This document shows positions 47,346 to 60,246 of a stretch of DNA of 64,000 nt, one piece after another. How positions within the stretch are numbered: position 1 is the first letter of the stretch; each line of letters begins with the position of its first letter. The notes beneath the pieces were generated by a model. The model was not told where the DNA came from. It saw only the letters and a list, made by a program, of their open reading frames with translations, and searched no databases. Source of the DNA: Antennarius striatus (taxonomy: Eukaryota > Chordata > Actinopteri > Lophiiformes > Antennariidae); NCBI RefSeq assembly GCF_040054535.1, contig NC_090796.1, positions 1,778,001 to 1,842,000 on the forward strand. The letters are read 5' to 3'. Made by a program: the position numbers and the translations under genes.

Positions 47346-48750
47346 AATCTGTTAAGATGGACGGTTTACCAAACAGCTGGTAAAAACGAACGAGCAGTCG
47401 TGGTGAACAGGAACATCTGGCCAAGGTCCCGATCCATCAGGTCTTCAACCCCACCTTCAGAAGAGCTCCTCATGTATGGTGTAGAACCTTCATTTTACAG
47501 GAATTAACTGCCCTCGGCTCCACTCTGCCCTGTCACCCTGAACAAGATCTAGCTCCCGCACAGCTCCGACCTTCCAGTCACCAAGTCCTCATTCATGTCG
47601 GAGGGCAGAGGTCAAAGGTCAGTGAGCTCCCTGGTCTGAGGCACTAAGGAAACTATGATGTTGAAACGGAGACCAATTTTTCTTAGATGTCCATCAGCCA
47701 TTGCCCCAGATAAGACATCTGCCAACATCTTGGATCTGTCAGGTCTCCCTTGAAACAAACTAGGACAATATTGTTAAATTGTTAAATTCAATTAATGTGT
47801 TATTTACAGTTTATAACATAAATTCTACAAATGAAAGAAAATTTAGAAATATTGTAAACAAAGACTTAGTCTGTATTCTTCTCCAGGTTATACATCACAT
47901 TACTTCAAAAAAAGAAAAAAAAGAAAAAGAAAATACAGTTAAATTAAAGGTAAGTTCCCTATATTCCTCACTATATTCTTTTTACTTGATGTTAATTTAA
48001 TACTTTTTTAATATTAATACTGTCATTTTATTTTGATGGCGCCTGTAATTAACCTTTTCCCTCCTGTAAGTTTCCCTCATTGATACATTTCAGCCACAGA
48101 TTAGGAAATTATTTAATTTCTCTATAGTCTCATATTATCATTTACTCTACTATCAATAAAATCTAAGATGAAGGAAACAAATCCAGCCTCACCATCTCGG
48201 TATTCCACAGGGGGGCAGTCTGGCAGCATGCCACAGAGTTCCTGGACCGACCTCCCTCCCCTCCTGATGGGGAAACAAGCACGAGCAGAGAGGAGTTTTC
48301 ATCTTATTCACTGCCTTGTGTTCTAGTAACGAATTGTTACAGTGACAGATCCACCCTGAAATTAATTTTTGTCACACTTCCCTTTGAACGTGAATCCATA
48401 TCCAGATAGTTTGCAGCTTCGTGAGCATCTCTCCTCCCCGCTTCTGATGTGCTGTTTCAGGCAAAATTTCTGGAAACAAGTCCTTATAGCATGAAATAAG
48501 ATGACTTTTTTTTTCTTCCCACTCGCATGACGCTCCATTTCTGGACGCAGTCATGTGTCTAGAAGGCAGGAGAGGAGGCTGAGAGTTGCACTTCTCCAAT
48601 ACGATAAAGAGTGATTTAACTCTTGAGTCTGTCATGGATTCATGTGCCAACGTCCAGATGAAGATCGGTCTTCAGATGAAGGTTGTGGTTTTGGAGCGGA
48701 AGGGATGCTGGACTGGTGCGTGCAAAGAGATTTAAAGACAATGTAAAGCG

Positions 48751-49050
48751 CATGTGTCAAACTCAAGGCTCAGGGGCCAAATGTGGCCCGCCACATTATT
48801 TTATGTGGCCCGCAAGAGCATAAAAGGTCAGATTGTCTAACAATATATAGGTCAAAAGTGTACTTTGACCAACAACTCCATTTCCCACAATGCAGTAGTT
48901 AAACCTATTTTAACACTGACAAAAATGTCTTGATCAAAGTTAATGTCCTAACCTTTGTTTAATGCTGTTTTTCTATGTTACATTACATTGAGTTACATTG
49001 AGTTACATTTATTAGTTACATCTGGCCCTATGAGGACAAACATTATGCTG
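48751..49050 (+). mobile_element. hAT-like non-autonomous transposon copy, left end preserved
   Basis: GTGTCAAACTCAAGGCTCAGG and GGCCAAATGTGGCCCGCCACA are the classical left end of the family; the block GAGTTACATTTATTAGTTACATCTGGCCCT is shared with 5860-6200. The right end TTTGACACCCCTG is missing, so the copy is truncated. Confidence 0.75.
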
Positions 49051-51639
49051 CTGTTTGTGAATCCAGGGAACACTTGAAGACAAATGCAGACCTAACCCAG
49101 TCTGAACCCATTTTTTTTAAAAGCAAACACTTTAATTCAAGGAATTATACACATAATATTTCCTCTTTTCCCTAAATTATTTATGGAGATGACACTTGGC
49201 AGTGCTGTCCTGTCACCCCTTTCCTCCCCTGTTCTTCCTACAGTATTTTGCAGAAGCCAATGGAATAAGTCGTCTCACAGACTCTGTTGCTCTCTTTGCT
49301 GGCAGGAGGTAACTGGATTGGGATGATTCTAGGACTGGACTTTAAGGGGCACTCAGTCTTTTATTGGACGTGACACACATGCACCATACGTTGCAAAATT
49401 GTTCAACCCTCCCAGTTCAAAATACCGTTGAGGCCAGCAGTAACTATTTTTATTTGGTCAGGGTTAAGTAACTGCTCGGCTCACAGGACAGTTGTCATTT
49501 ACAGATCTGTCCTCTGTCAGCCTCCTTCTTCTCTATCTTTATACACCCCCACCTATCAAATACTCCACCTGTATAACAGTGGTTGGTATGTCAGTGAAAG
49601 GACTTTGACTTCATAGTATCAACTCTATTTATCAGTAAAAACATGCACCAAAGCTGAATCACAGGTTGAACAATATTTAACTTCTGGCAGCAGAACAAAC
49701 TGCGATGATAAATCCTTTTAGTCAGGTGTCACAAACTATAATATAACAACATTTACCATCTTAAAACTGATCAATATTTTTCTGAAATATTTCAGAAATC
49801 TTTTATGATTCCTGGAAATGACTATTTCATTGTAATTGCTGCATTATATGAGACAGAACCACAGGGCCTCCTCCATTTTCTCTGGCCTGTCCTCTTCGAC
49901 ATTCACAAATGAAGGTGTGTAACAGGAGAAATGCATTTGCTATCCTTTAATTAACCACACAGAATGTAGAAGCCCATTACAGTCAGCAGTAAACGTTTAA
50001 TGTCACCTTACTTCTTGTTAGCTTGGTATCTGATTCAGGCAATGGTAATAAGTCTCCAGGAACACAATGTTGTTGAGAAAACAGACATAACTCCTAAATT
50101 TTGGACTAGCACCAAGCGAGGGCAGGGCTGAAAAAGCAAACTAGCATGTCTGCATGGTTGTGACAGCCTTATGAAAGGTACACAGGTATTATTTTGAGCT
50201 TCAAATGCACCAACAGGCCAATCTCAAATGCCATCACCAACTCTTGGATTTATCAAGACCAGCGGAGGTATCCATTAACGGAACATTAGCCCTCTCCTAG
50301 CTCCTGCCTGCTCAACAAACCCTTCCTTTGTCTTCATTACACCCTCCCCCCGACAAGCTCCCAAAGTGGGCCATTACCGGCCCCTAGAACACCACAGGGT
50401 TCCACACTGGGCACTTATAGCAATTTCCAGTAACAGCTCCCCTATACTGCAGTGGAGACCACGAGGCGGGGGGTTGAGCGTTGAGGAAGGCTGATCGTCA
50501 GCTGAAGTTGGAAGCTGTTTCATAATTGCCTTTTATATGTTTGCTCATCAGCGACGCTCTGCCCCATCGTGAGCACTTCGGTTGAAATCTGGCACCTGCA
50601 ATGCGGTGAGGCCAGACGGTTTGGTAGCTTTCTTCAGAAGGAGGGAGGGAGAAGCAGGAGGCAGGTAAGAGTTGACACAGAAGAATAGAAATGTTTTTGG
50701 AAACTATATCCTCATTTAGAATTTTATTTCAGAAACACATTGAGAAATAAGTTAGGATAGGATCATGTTTACCTCTGTGTCGCATCACAGCTTCCTCCAA
50801 CAACACAGAGATGTTTAGCCTTTCACAACTTTTCTAGTCTTTTGTTGCCACCCTCCCGACCTTCTTTGAATATGTTGCTCATATAGAATTGAACATGGGT
50901 ATGAAATGTCTCATTTCAACTTTCAACGTTTTCACTCTTACCGCTAATGAGACTAAAGCATCAGGTATTAGTTACCATCCAATGTTTCATGACATTTTCA
51001 GCCCGGGTATAATTACCACTGTATTCACTGTCAGCAGAGTTTCAATATTTTCAGCTCTAAAACTTATTAAAAACCACCTGAGAACAACAAGGGAGATGAG
51101 TGTTGAGTCAATTTTGGGTCATGAGTTTTGAATCTAGATGGGCAAAGTCATCAAATATGAATTCATTGCTTGTTTTTGCTGTAGTCATAAAAAATACAAA
51201 ATTATTCTAACAGAAAAATGCCCTGACCCCTAGTGGCTAAGCTAGTTAAAATTTTATCCTGTACCTGTTTTCAGTTCTCATGTTACATATTTAGTAAAGG
51301 TAAGACTTTTTATTTTAACAGGCTTCTTTGTAAATGGCACAGTTTGCATCCTGAATTGAGGAATAAACATGGATGTTGGAGTTTTATATTATCCTATTTA
51401 TTAGAAAAAAGGAGCCACACAGAAATATTACCAACAAAAGTTGTTAAAAATGTGGTTAAAAATGAATCCTTTTCATTTATTATAATGTAATTGTACTGAG
51501 ATCAAATGTCATGGAAACTAATCAACAACTGTATTATTAGAATCAATGTTGAGGACTATTAACTCGTAGCAGAGGTATAATTGGTGAATGTGAGTGTGAA
51601 GCAGTCACAGTCATGTCTGTTGCTAATTTAGAATCACCA

Positions 51640-51715
51640 GCTCACCTTTGGGTCACGTGCACAGACAGAAGGAGAACGTGCAAAATCCACTCAGAAACGT
51701 CTCTTGAGGTTTGAA
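51640..51715 (-). mobile_element. Short fragment of the fish tail repeat
   Basis: AATCACCAGCTCACCTTTGGG and AGGAGAACGTGCAAAATCCACTCAGAAA are degraded forms of the block 'ggagaacatgcaaactccacacagaaa' in the opposite orientation to the copy at 18893. Confidence 0.6.
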
Positions 51716-53937
51716 AGTACTGGAAATGAGGCAGCAGCGCCAACCATTGATTTCATATTTGCTCTGGTTGAGGACACGCTCCTATATTCATTTGTTTTTT
51801 ATATATAAATGGCAGCTTCCATTCTTTTTTACTAAAAAGATTATTTTCAAATTTATTACCCATCTGTCATAGTAAACATTTTATTGATTTCTTTAATATA
51901 TCTCCCCACCTATATATTTGAATATGCTTACTTGAAAAAGTCTCACGCTGTCACCAACTCCACCCACTGCCTGTCAATCACGCACCCAACCAATCACGAG
52001 GCATCTTCTAGAAGGAATCACGTGAAGAATATGTCATAAGGCATCTGTTATGTTAGGAGAAATAACTATACGGGGACTTCACAGTTAATGTAATTTTAGA
52101 GTCTCGTAATTGTTCCAACAATTTTCACGTTTTTGAGCAGAGAGTCCAAATAAACAGGAGCGACACAGAAAACAACAATTTCTGAGTGAAACGGGCTGAA
52201 AGAAGAAAGTACTGTGTCATAAAAAGAGAAGTACTACTTAGCCAGAGCCAATGAACGCCAAGCACAAAAGGAAAATCGCCAAGAAAAAGAAAGGTGGGGT
52301 ATACGAAAAGTTTGCTATACATTCAGTGGGTTAAAGCCTATCAACCAATAAGCATTTGACCATTTTTATTTACTATCTTGCTCTATAGAACAAGGTAGCT
52401 ATGTATTCTTTTCATATGTTCAGTATGAAGTCTGATATCATTGTTTTAACGTGGAATTTCCACGGGTTCCCACTAGTGAAACTATGATTTGAGGACTGTA
52501 TTATTCTGTACTTGCGTTAAACCTTATGTTTCTACTCTCTGTCTCAACATACTGTACGTGTCTCAACAGCTTTATCTCAACCTGCCTGCCAATCAACTTC
52601 CAGCCTGGATCACACCCAGCTCAGCTTCTTTGACAACTATCAATGGCTGAGAGGGATTTTCACCTGTGATATGCCTCAGGATGCTCTGTCAGAATAGAGC
52701 GTCTGAAGTAGATAACACATTTGTGCAGAAACAGCAGTATGTGAGAGAGATCCAGTGCAGCTGGTGTGACAGTCACAAAATGATGGATATAGGGAGAACA
52801 GATAGAGGTACGTCTGCGACAGAGCTGATGAGGAGGTAGTGAGCTGTGAGCTGTCCACATGAAGACCCTTCGCTCCTCTGCCTCTATGTCACTCCAATGT
52901 TTGTCAGATCGCCAGAACGATGCAAACGAACGGCATAATGTGTCATACGGCAATGTCTGAGTCACAGGGATTCACAAACAAACACAGGGTGGTTTGAAAA
53001 TACATAACATTTTTAACAAACTACTGCTTGTGATTGGCAAATACAACATGTTCCAATCGAAACCTAAACCCAATATGTTTTAATTACATCAATCTTCAGA
53101 AATGCTAGACAGACAGACAGACAGATCTTCCACAACAGTAAAACTGGGCTGTGATCCTGACATCTCCACGCTGACCTCCTCCCAGCACGTCCACAACTCC
53201 GGCATCCATTCTCAGCAGCAACCTTTTCTTTGAACACCCTGTCAATCACGTCACCAGAACTGCCTTCCTCCACCCGAGACACGGACCATCGTTTTCATTC
53301 TGAGCTGCTGAAACCTTGATCCATGTTTTCCTCACATTCAGAATCTATTGTTGTGAAAACATTCCTCATGGTTCAGCATCCAAACTGAGTCAAAGTTACA
53401 GCCCCATTCAAAACAGAATGGGGACACAACATTTAATATTTCAGAAACAGAATGCAATAATTTACAAATTGACTAAACACCAAGTGTTTCTAAGACCAGA
53501 ATGGACAAACAAGGCAAACACTGTGACTCCAGGATAAAGAGCAAAAAATAAAAGTTTTAATCCTTCTTTCACAAGATTTCAAACAATGAAAGGAAATTTA
53601 ACAAAATCTTCTTTGTGATGAAGGATCCACACTGTTCAGTCAGTGTCACACAACACCACAGGATGAAGCTGGATAAAGCGACCTGATGTGCAAGACAACA
53701 CACAAGATCTGCAGGAGTCATAGGAGTAGACAAACAGGCAGAAAGAGTTTAATGTTTTCTTTCTGGAGTCACATTTCTAACAAAAAGCCAAACTAACAGT
53801 TTGATGAGGAGGAGCAGAATGATGGACGACGATATGCAGCAGGAGGCAGTGGTGTCTTGATATGCTGATGGTATACAGGTGTGCAGAGGAAGGCAGGAAC
53901 GGTCGATGCGTGGGAGAGCAGCCGGTCACGTCCTGAA

Positions 53938-54020
53938 GCAGAGGAGGGAGGAGAGAGGGACAGAGACAGGGAGAGAGAGACAGACGAGAGACTCAAGGAG
54001 AAGGGAAACAAGAGAACACG
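53938..54020 (+). repeat. Purine-rich (GA) stretch
   Basis: A long run of G and A with few interruptions (GAGAGAGGGACAGAGACAGGGAGAGAGAGACAGACGAGAGAC), able in principle to form triplex DNA. It is low-complexity and underlies spurious open frames on both strands. Confidence 0.8.
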
Positions 54021-55562
54021 GGGAAAGAGACACCTGATTCCATTAGTAACCATCCCAACCTATCAGATAGTGAAAGCTCATGCATACAACCAGCAACTAT
54101 TGTTCAGTGTAGGTGGGATGATCATCAGTGATTTGTGTGGATGGAGGGGGTCTGGTAGGATATTTCACTAGAGGACACTGGTTTCAGTGGGACACGTGGA
54201 AAACATGGACTTTCATGGAGGCTGGCAGTTTAAGGTTAACATCATTGTCATTAATGTTACTGTCTGCCACAGGGGGGCACAAACACTGTGAAGATAACTT
54301 TTTGGATTCAGCCTTAAGTGGGATATCTGTGGAAGAGAGCCAAACAGAACGGGTCAACAAACTATGGTCGTACTCAACCTAAGAGAGATGTTCAGATCAC
54401 ATAGATGTGTTAGTAACTGCTACACTCCTACAAAACCTTACAGAATTCCTTGTAAGGCCTTGGAAAAGCAGTCCAGGATGTTAAGAATGACTTCTACCGT
54501 AAGAGAGACGAAGGCCAATGTAGTAGTAATGGCTTGAGAATAGGTTGGTGAGGGGCCTTCTGACAGGCAGGTTTTTGTTGGTTTCTGTCTTTGACTACCA
54601 AAAGTGTCACCTTCACAGGTGGAATGTTCTCAGTATGGCAAGAGAAACAGGCAATGTGAGTCCACAGATGCAGTTGGGTATGGTGAACCCCCAGGCCACC
54701 ATACAAGATTCTAGAAGGACAGTCTTGGGAATGAGAGCAGCCTCTTTGGCACAAACTGCCAGGAGAGGGTACGGGTTTAATATGACCCAGTGTGTGTAAA
54801 ATTAAGAAGATCAGGGACCAGAAAACATGACTTGAATTCAGTCTTAGCTGTTCGTATGTACAGTAGGGAAGATTCTTGCGATTGGTCAATATCAAAAATA
54901 GTTGTTCAGAACCCTCCGGCCAGTGGCACCATTCCTCTGCTAGCTTCCTCTACTACAGTTTCTCACATCCTAGATTCTTTTGATTGGGGTTATCTTGCAG
55001 GAGAATGAGGTGCAAGGATCTAGTCTTTGGTCTAGCAGATCTGGGTGGACCAGAAGAGATAAAGAAGGACTTAAGCCAATGGAAGGCTATGTCTATCTCA
55101 GGGATCTAGGATCCAGGAAACGTTGGACTCATTGGACACTCACAGGCAGCTTGTGGCTTCTGAGGGTTGGTCTTCTCAATGATATATCCTCAAATGGAGG
55201 GAAATCATTTTCCAGCTATCATGTATAATCTGTTTTCCAATAATAGTTTCAAGACTTGCTTGACATGTCTGATACGTTTCTCTGAGCTCTTATGAAAAAA
55301 AAAAGTCTTGATAAATAAAGATAAACCTGTTTAAAAAGCCAGAGTTCATTTACAAGAGAAAAATAGTTGGGGCATTGGTGACAGCATGACAAAGCATTTG
55401 AAAAGGTCTTGTGGTGTGTTGGATGCACTTTTCTACTCATCTCCCTCTCTTATTCTGATCAGATGGCAAACCTCTGACATCCAACGTAGAAAACGTTGTA
55501 ATTGCAGAGGCTGAAGGGCAGAAGTGATGGAAATACTTGTTCTGGACGGTGATGCATTAACG

Positions 55563-55616
55563 GTGGTGACTCAAACCTATCAAAGGAATACTCTTTTGAT
55601 AGGTTTGAGTCATCAC
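55563..55616 (+). ncRNA. Hairpin with two 22-nt arms, candidate small RNA precursor
   Basis: The arm at 55563-55584 (GTGGTGACTC...) pairs with 55595-55616 over 22 positions with a single G-T; 18 pairs in a row are perfect. The loop is 10 nt (GGAATACTCT). Arm and loop sizes suit a Dicer product, but near-perfect pairing also suits a transposon end or chance palindrome. I recognise no known miRNA. Confidence 0.3.
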
Positions 55617-56785
55617 TCAAAAGCTTATTACAATCAACCTTTGTTATATAATTCCTACTATTTAAAATACTTTACATTCTTTATCAAATCTACTCTCTCT
55701 TTCTAACATTTATTAATTTATTAATTTATTATTCATTATTAATTATCGTGAATTGGCTCTAAACACACCCAATACCATTTGTCAGTACCCTTGAAAGTTC
55801 TGGGTAAGGTTTCTAATCCTATTGCAATGGAGGATACTGATACTGCATGAGAATTGTTTAAATTAAACCTAAGAATTAAACGTAGATGCAGCTCTGGCCT
55901 GGTCTGATTTTATCAATAGTCAATATTCTGCTTCCATCCAGTATTGTTTTGTATAGCGGTGCATAATCACAGTATGGCTCGGTGTTGTTACAGCAGCGAA
56001 TCTCCTGCCAGCTGATGCTCTCTCATTATAGGTGCCTTGTATAAAGCTCAGTGTCCATCAGCATGAAAGGGAGACATCACTCTTCTTCCTGATCATCTTT
56101 GTGAAGCAGGCTTTTATGCCAGTCACATAAACAAGATATCAATGTAGGATAGATGTAGGACACCTCCTCCTGGATCCATGTTTTCAGTGACAAAATAATA
56201 AAGAGTTTAGAAATTGTCCCTAAATTATGGGAGGGTATTTTTCCCCCTGTATATTCCCTTTGTAATATTCAGTCCCATGCTTTACGCTGTCTTCATGCAT
56301 CTGTTCCTCCAATCTTTTAATACAAGTGGTGACCAAAACTCTCGTCTGGCCATCAAAAATTACCTTTATAATTAATTGATCGACATGATATGGTGTCTTT
56401 GTTTCCACGTAGTGTGGTTTTAATGAATCAGACAGGTGGAGAATAGAGGTAAGAGTCAATGTGGATTGGAATGGATTAACTTTAATAACACTTAAGTGCA
56501 GCTCGCTTCTTCCTTTTGATGTGGATTCCCAGTAAGACTCAAAAGTACATCTCTCATCTTATCATATTGTCTCAGAGAGTGAAGCTCTATATAATCTATG
56601 GTCTGAAAATGAACCTGTAGGACAAATCTGGAGTGATGCTCTTATGAGCCCTTATCTTGTGAACTCGTAATAAATCAGTCCCTCCAGGATCTTTAAGGCT
56701 TTTTTGAGATTTTTGCAGCTTAAATGACTGTTAACACAGCAGCTTTTCACAAAAATAGCAATATATACTGTATATTTTATAACAT

Positions 56786-56802
56786 TGTGTGTGTGTGTGT
56801 GT
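56786..56802. repeat. Short (TG)n run
   Basis: About 17 bases of TG repeat continue into GCGCGC, a sequence type able to adopt Z-DNA. Confidence 0.8.
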
Positions 56803-57460
56803 GCGCGCTATGACACACACCTGATCTTTTTATCTCAAAACATATACAGTTCATTTATTTTTAATAAAGCTTTCGCTCTATCGTTCAAACATTCTGAGAC
56901 ATTTTCAGGCTGAAAAATTTACTTCAACACATTATATACTTCACAGATCACGAATCACGCTCATTTGATATAAATCATCGTGATTATCTGAGCACTTGCG
57001 ACAGATATGAATTCAACAGCCTCTGTTGTTGTTTTGGTGGTATAACAGTGTTTGTCCGTCGACCACTTTTATCTTTATTCCACCAAAACGTAGAACGTAG
57101 AGCAAAGCAATTAACCCCTGCTTTCATGTAGAACATCAGGGACACGTAAGACATTTATTTCTGCTTCACTATTACAAACATAGAAGGGGAATAATGACGT
57201 ATACCTCTCAGTGTGCTATACCTGGATAAAGCTGAAAAGGAGGTGTTGTGATGACCACATAGCTAAATCCTACAGGGGGAATAACACCCCCCCATCCTTC
57301 CTCCCACGTCTTATTATGAAACCATCTTGTTTCTCGTTTCTTGCAAAAGTAAATGTACAAACAATTAATGCTTCAAGCAATATTGAACATTTGCAACATG
57401 TGGTTTTATATAGAAAATGGGAAGAGAAACATCACAGTTTATTGCCGTCAGCAGTCTTTC

Positions 57461-57481
57461 GGGGGCGGGGGCGGGGGGGGG
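57461..57481 (+). repeat. G-rich tract with G-quadruplex potential
   Basis: Runs of five, five and nine G are separated by single C residues, enough for four G-tracts with one-base loops. It is isolated in intergenic DNA with no promoter signs nearby. Confidence 0.8.
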
Positions 57482-57794
57482 TGCTTCAGATTAGAGAAGT
57501 TAAAATAAGAACAAACATGTTTAAATTAATATGTAAGACAAAGAAGAAAAATTCCAATGTCATGGAAAATGTTTTGGCATTCTTTTGTGGAGCTGGTCAT
57601 GCTTGACATGTTTCATCTATGCAGCCTAAAGATCACAGCTTCTGAAAGTTCTTGACAAGAGGTTTAATCACTATTTTTCATCTTTTACGTGTTTTTATGG
57701 ATCCGTGTCACTTGGAGTTCACACGCACCAGAAGATCAAAAGACTTGCTGCTGTTGAATCAATATTCAGAGATCAGGGGAAGATTAATTTAATT

Positions 57795-58075
57795 TTCTAT
57801 ACTGCTTATCTAGTGCAGAGTCAAAGAGGTCTGGAGCCTATTCCAGCTGACTGGGTGGGAGTTGGGGGGTCACCCTGGATAAGTGGCCAGTTCATCACTA
57901 GAAGGCATAAAAAGACAAGTAATCATTTTTACTCACATTCAGGCCTCAATTTTGGGTCAGTAGTCCACTCATACTTTGTTTTTGGTGGTGGAAGGAAGCC
58001 AGAGAACCTGAAGGAAACCACTGTAGATGGATGGATGAATGGTTGGATGAATGGATGGATGGATGGATGTACTTT
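57795..58075 (-). mobile_element. Degenerate fish tail repeat with GGAT microsatellite
   Basis: TGCTTATCTAGTGCAGAGTC, CTGGAGCCTATTCCAGCTGACT, CACCCTGGATAAGTGGCCAG and GGAAGCCAGAGAACCTGAAGG match the widespread teleost repeat in reverse orientation. It ends in a GGATGGAT/GAATGGTT tract (about 58026-58070). Confidence 0.8.
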
Positions 58076-58859
58076 AACTACACAATGTAACTTTATTCAA
58101 ACAACATAATTCCACCCTGATGGCCCTTGCCATCTACATTAACCCATTAAGCCTTGAACCTCTTAATGCTGTCATCATGTATAAATAAATAGTATGTGGG
58201 TTATTAAGGAGTGAATATAAGAGCAGTATGGTGTATATGAGAATAGAGGAGCCTGCAGAATGAAAACACCTTATAGTGCGGCGGCAGGATATGTAGTCTG
58301 CTCATTAAAGTGCAGGAGGTCCCTCATGGTAGGCAATGCACAACTCTATGAACGGCTGACACTCGGATGGTAAGGAGGGCCTCACATAATCACACAGTCA
58401 ATGAAATGAAAGTGCATAAGAGTAGTTAGTATTCACAACAGTCTATGTCCTTGTAACAGCATGGAATTCAGGTTTTATCTCATTGGAGGATCTCATTTAT
58501 TATTTAGGATACAGGCACAACCCGACAGACGCTCCTCAATAATTTCTGGAGGAGATCGACAAACTCTGTCTCTGCTGCTGGTGGTTGTCGTCACACTCCT
58601 TTTCTTCCTCTAGTCCCCCCCCCCCCGTGGCCTGCTCTCCAACATCAACAAGGATGTGTTTGGTTGACCTGGACATGCGTCGGCAGTGGGGGATACAGTA
58701 CATGCTCACACCGTAGGCGGACGTGCTGCTAAAGAAGACAAGCGATGGAATCAGACGAAAGTGAGAAGTTGCCTCAGATGAATATATTATGTGGAAGCAC
58801 GAGTGGGTCTCCATCGTTAGATAATTTCCTGTCAGGCTGCTCCATTATTCATGCACATG

Positions 58860-59110
58860 CTCTAAATGTGTGATGTTTGCATGCAGCTGTAGAGTGGAAA
58901 GGGACTGGTGGAGTACGCTGACCGACTCCCTGCTGTCTTGCATACGCAAAGCCTCTAAAAATCCCATGTGGCCAACAAGCGCTGAAAACTTCCCAAGCCG
59001 GCCTTTCATAGTGACTCCAAGCAAGAGCTTATCTGTGATTATAATGTTAATGAGTAGATTAATGATGGATGAGATTGTCATTATAAAATGTGCAACATTG
59101 ACATCCTCTT
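58860..59110. other. Candidate conserved non-coding element
   Basis: A repeat-free stretch with several TAAT/ATTA homeodomain-type cores (GATTATAATGTTAATGAG, GATTAATGATGG) and no coding signature. The call rests on texture alone. Confidence 0.25.
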
Positions 59111-59440
59111 CACTGTGTTACTAAAGGTATTACAGCGTCGTATTCTTTACATTTAATGGGTGTTAGCAATAGCTGAACAACAGGTGGCACTGTTTGTCTG
59201 AATAGTGATTGTCGGTGCAGAACAAGCTACCTCTGTAGATTCATGTGATGGAACAAGCTTAAGAAAACACACGATTAACATGGACAGAGTGCCTCAATAT
59301 GTCAATCAAGTCTTGTCTGAATGTCTATAAGATTCAGTCTTAAGGGCAGAACTGCCTCCATGGGGCAGACGCGATCCTGCCAGGCGTGTGTTACGGTGTG
59401 AAGTAACACCAAGAGGAAGTGATCCTGTTCATTCTCATCT

Positions 59441-59441
<1 letters not shown>

Positions 59442-59510
<69 letters not shown>
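59442..59510. repeat. (CA)n microsatellite, about 69 bp
   Basis: This is the longest pure dinucleotide run in the window. A minus-strand open frame across it is a repeat artefact. Confidence 0.97.
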
Positions 59511-59513
<3 letters not shown>

Positions 59514-59885
59514 GGTAGTCGTTTAGCTCATCGATTGGTTCCTCCTCACACTTGGAACAATTAGCAAGGTAACCAACAGGGAGGCGTGTAGCATCATTCA
59601 GCGACAGACAGCTCACGTAAAGAGAAGCACAATGTTTACTTGTCCTTTTTTTATAGCAGGTTTTTTTTACATGTTGTCCTAGAGTTCATGAAAATTTGAG
59701 AAGAGGAGATTTAGAGTGGTGAAGCTTTTCTTTTAAACAGTATGTCTGCCCTCGAATAAGATCAGGTGTGCGTGAGTTACGTTTTATTGTGATGCAGAGA
59801 AAAGCAGTATTGAATTAAAGTTCCATCTTTAACCTTCTTCCATTTACCTGTTAATGCATACCGGCCCAATGTCAAACTCCATTTC

Positions 59886-59940
59886 CACATCATGCCACTC
59901 TGTGTGATGACTACATGTATACACAGAGTGACATAATGTG
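59886..59940 (+). ncRNA. Hairpin with 20-nt arms, candidate small RNA precursor
   Basis: The arm at 59886-59905 (CACATCATGCCACTCTGTGT) pairs with 59921-59940 (ACACAGAGTGACATAATGTG) at 18 of 20 positions, with a 15-nt loop. Two internal mismatches are what a miRNA precursor often shows. No known family is recognised, and the adjacent repeat at 59985 is a reason for caution. Confidence 0.3.
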
Positions 59941-59984
59941 ACATTTGCAGAAGCGGCTGTTTGCTCTGCTTTACATGTTTCATC

Positions 59985-60140
59985 CGTCGCTGGGTGGGAG
60001 GCAGGGTACACCCAGTTTATCACATGAAAGACAAACAACCAATCAAATCATGCAATGTACAACTCACATATCGTGCATGATTATAGTAGAGGGTAGAAGT
60101 CTGAGATGCAGACAGAACCCACAAAGACTACATGCAGAGC
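59985..60140 (-). mobile_element. Degenerate fish tail repeat
   Basis: GTCGCTGGGTGGGAGGCAGGGTACACCC, AGACAAACAACCAATCA and CAGACAGAACCCACAAAGAC are eroded forms of the same widespread repeat, reverse orientation. Confidence 0.7.
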
Positions 60141-60246
60141 CCCAGGTGGACTGTGCTTCCCTAAAGGGGATGTACATTAAAACAGTGGGCCCCAATCCAA
60201 GCATTCAGTGATCAACTCACACCAATGCTACAATCATCATCTAACC

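Noticed and set aside
52200..52296. Possible exon with a charged Lys/Arg/Glu-rich reading (…RANERQAQKENRQEKER)
   Set aside because: A donor-like GTGGGG follows, but there is no matching acceptor or extension and no family match; simple A-rich sequence can give this by chance.
58870..59124. Antiparallel open frames of about 80 codons over the candidate non-coding element
   Set aside because: Both frames are open by chance over the same segment, with no similarity to proteins; a coding reading is less likely than a non-coding element.
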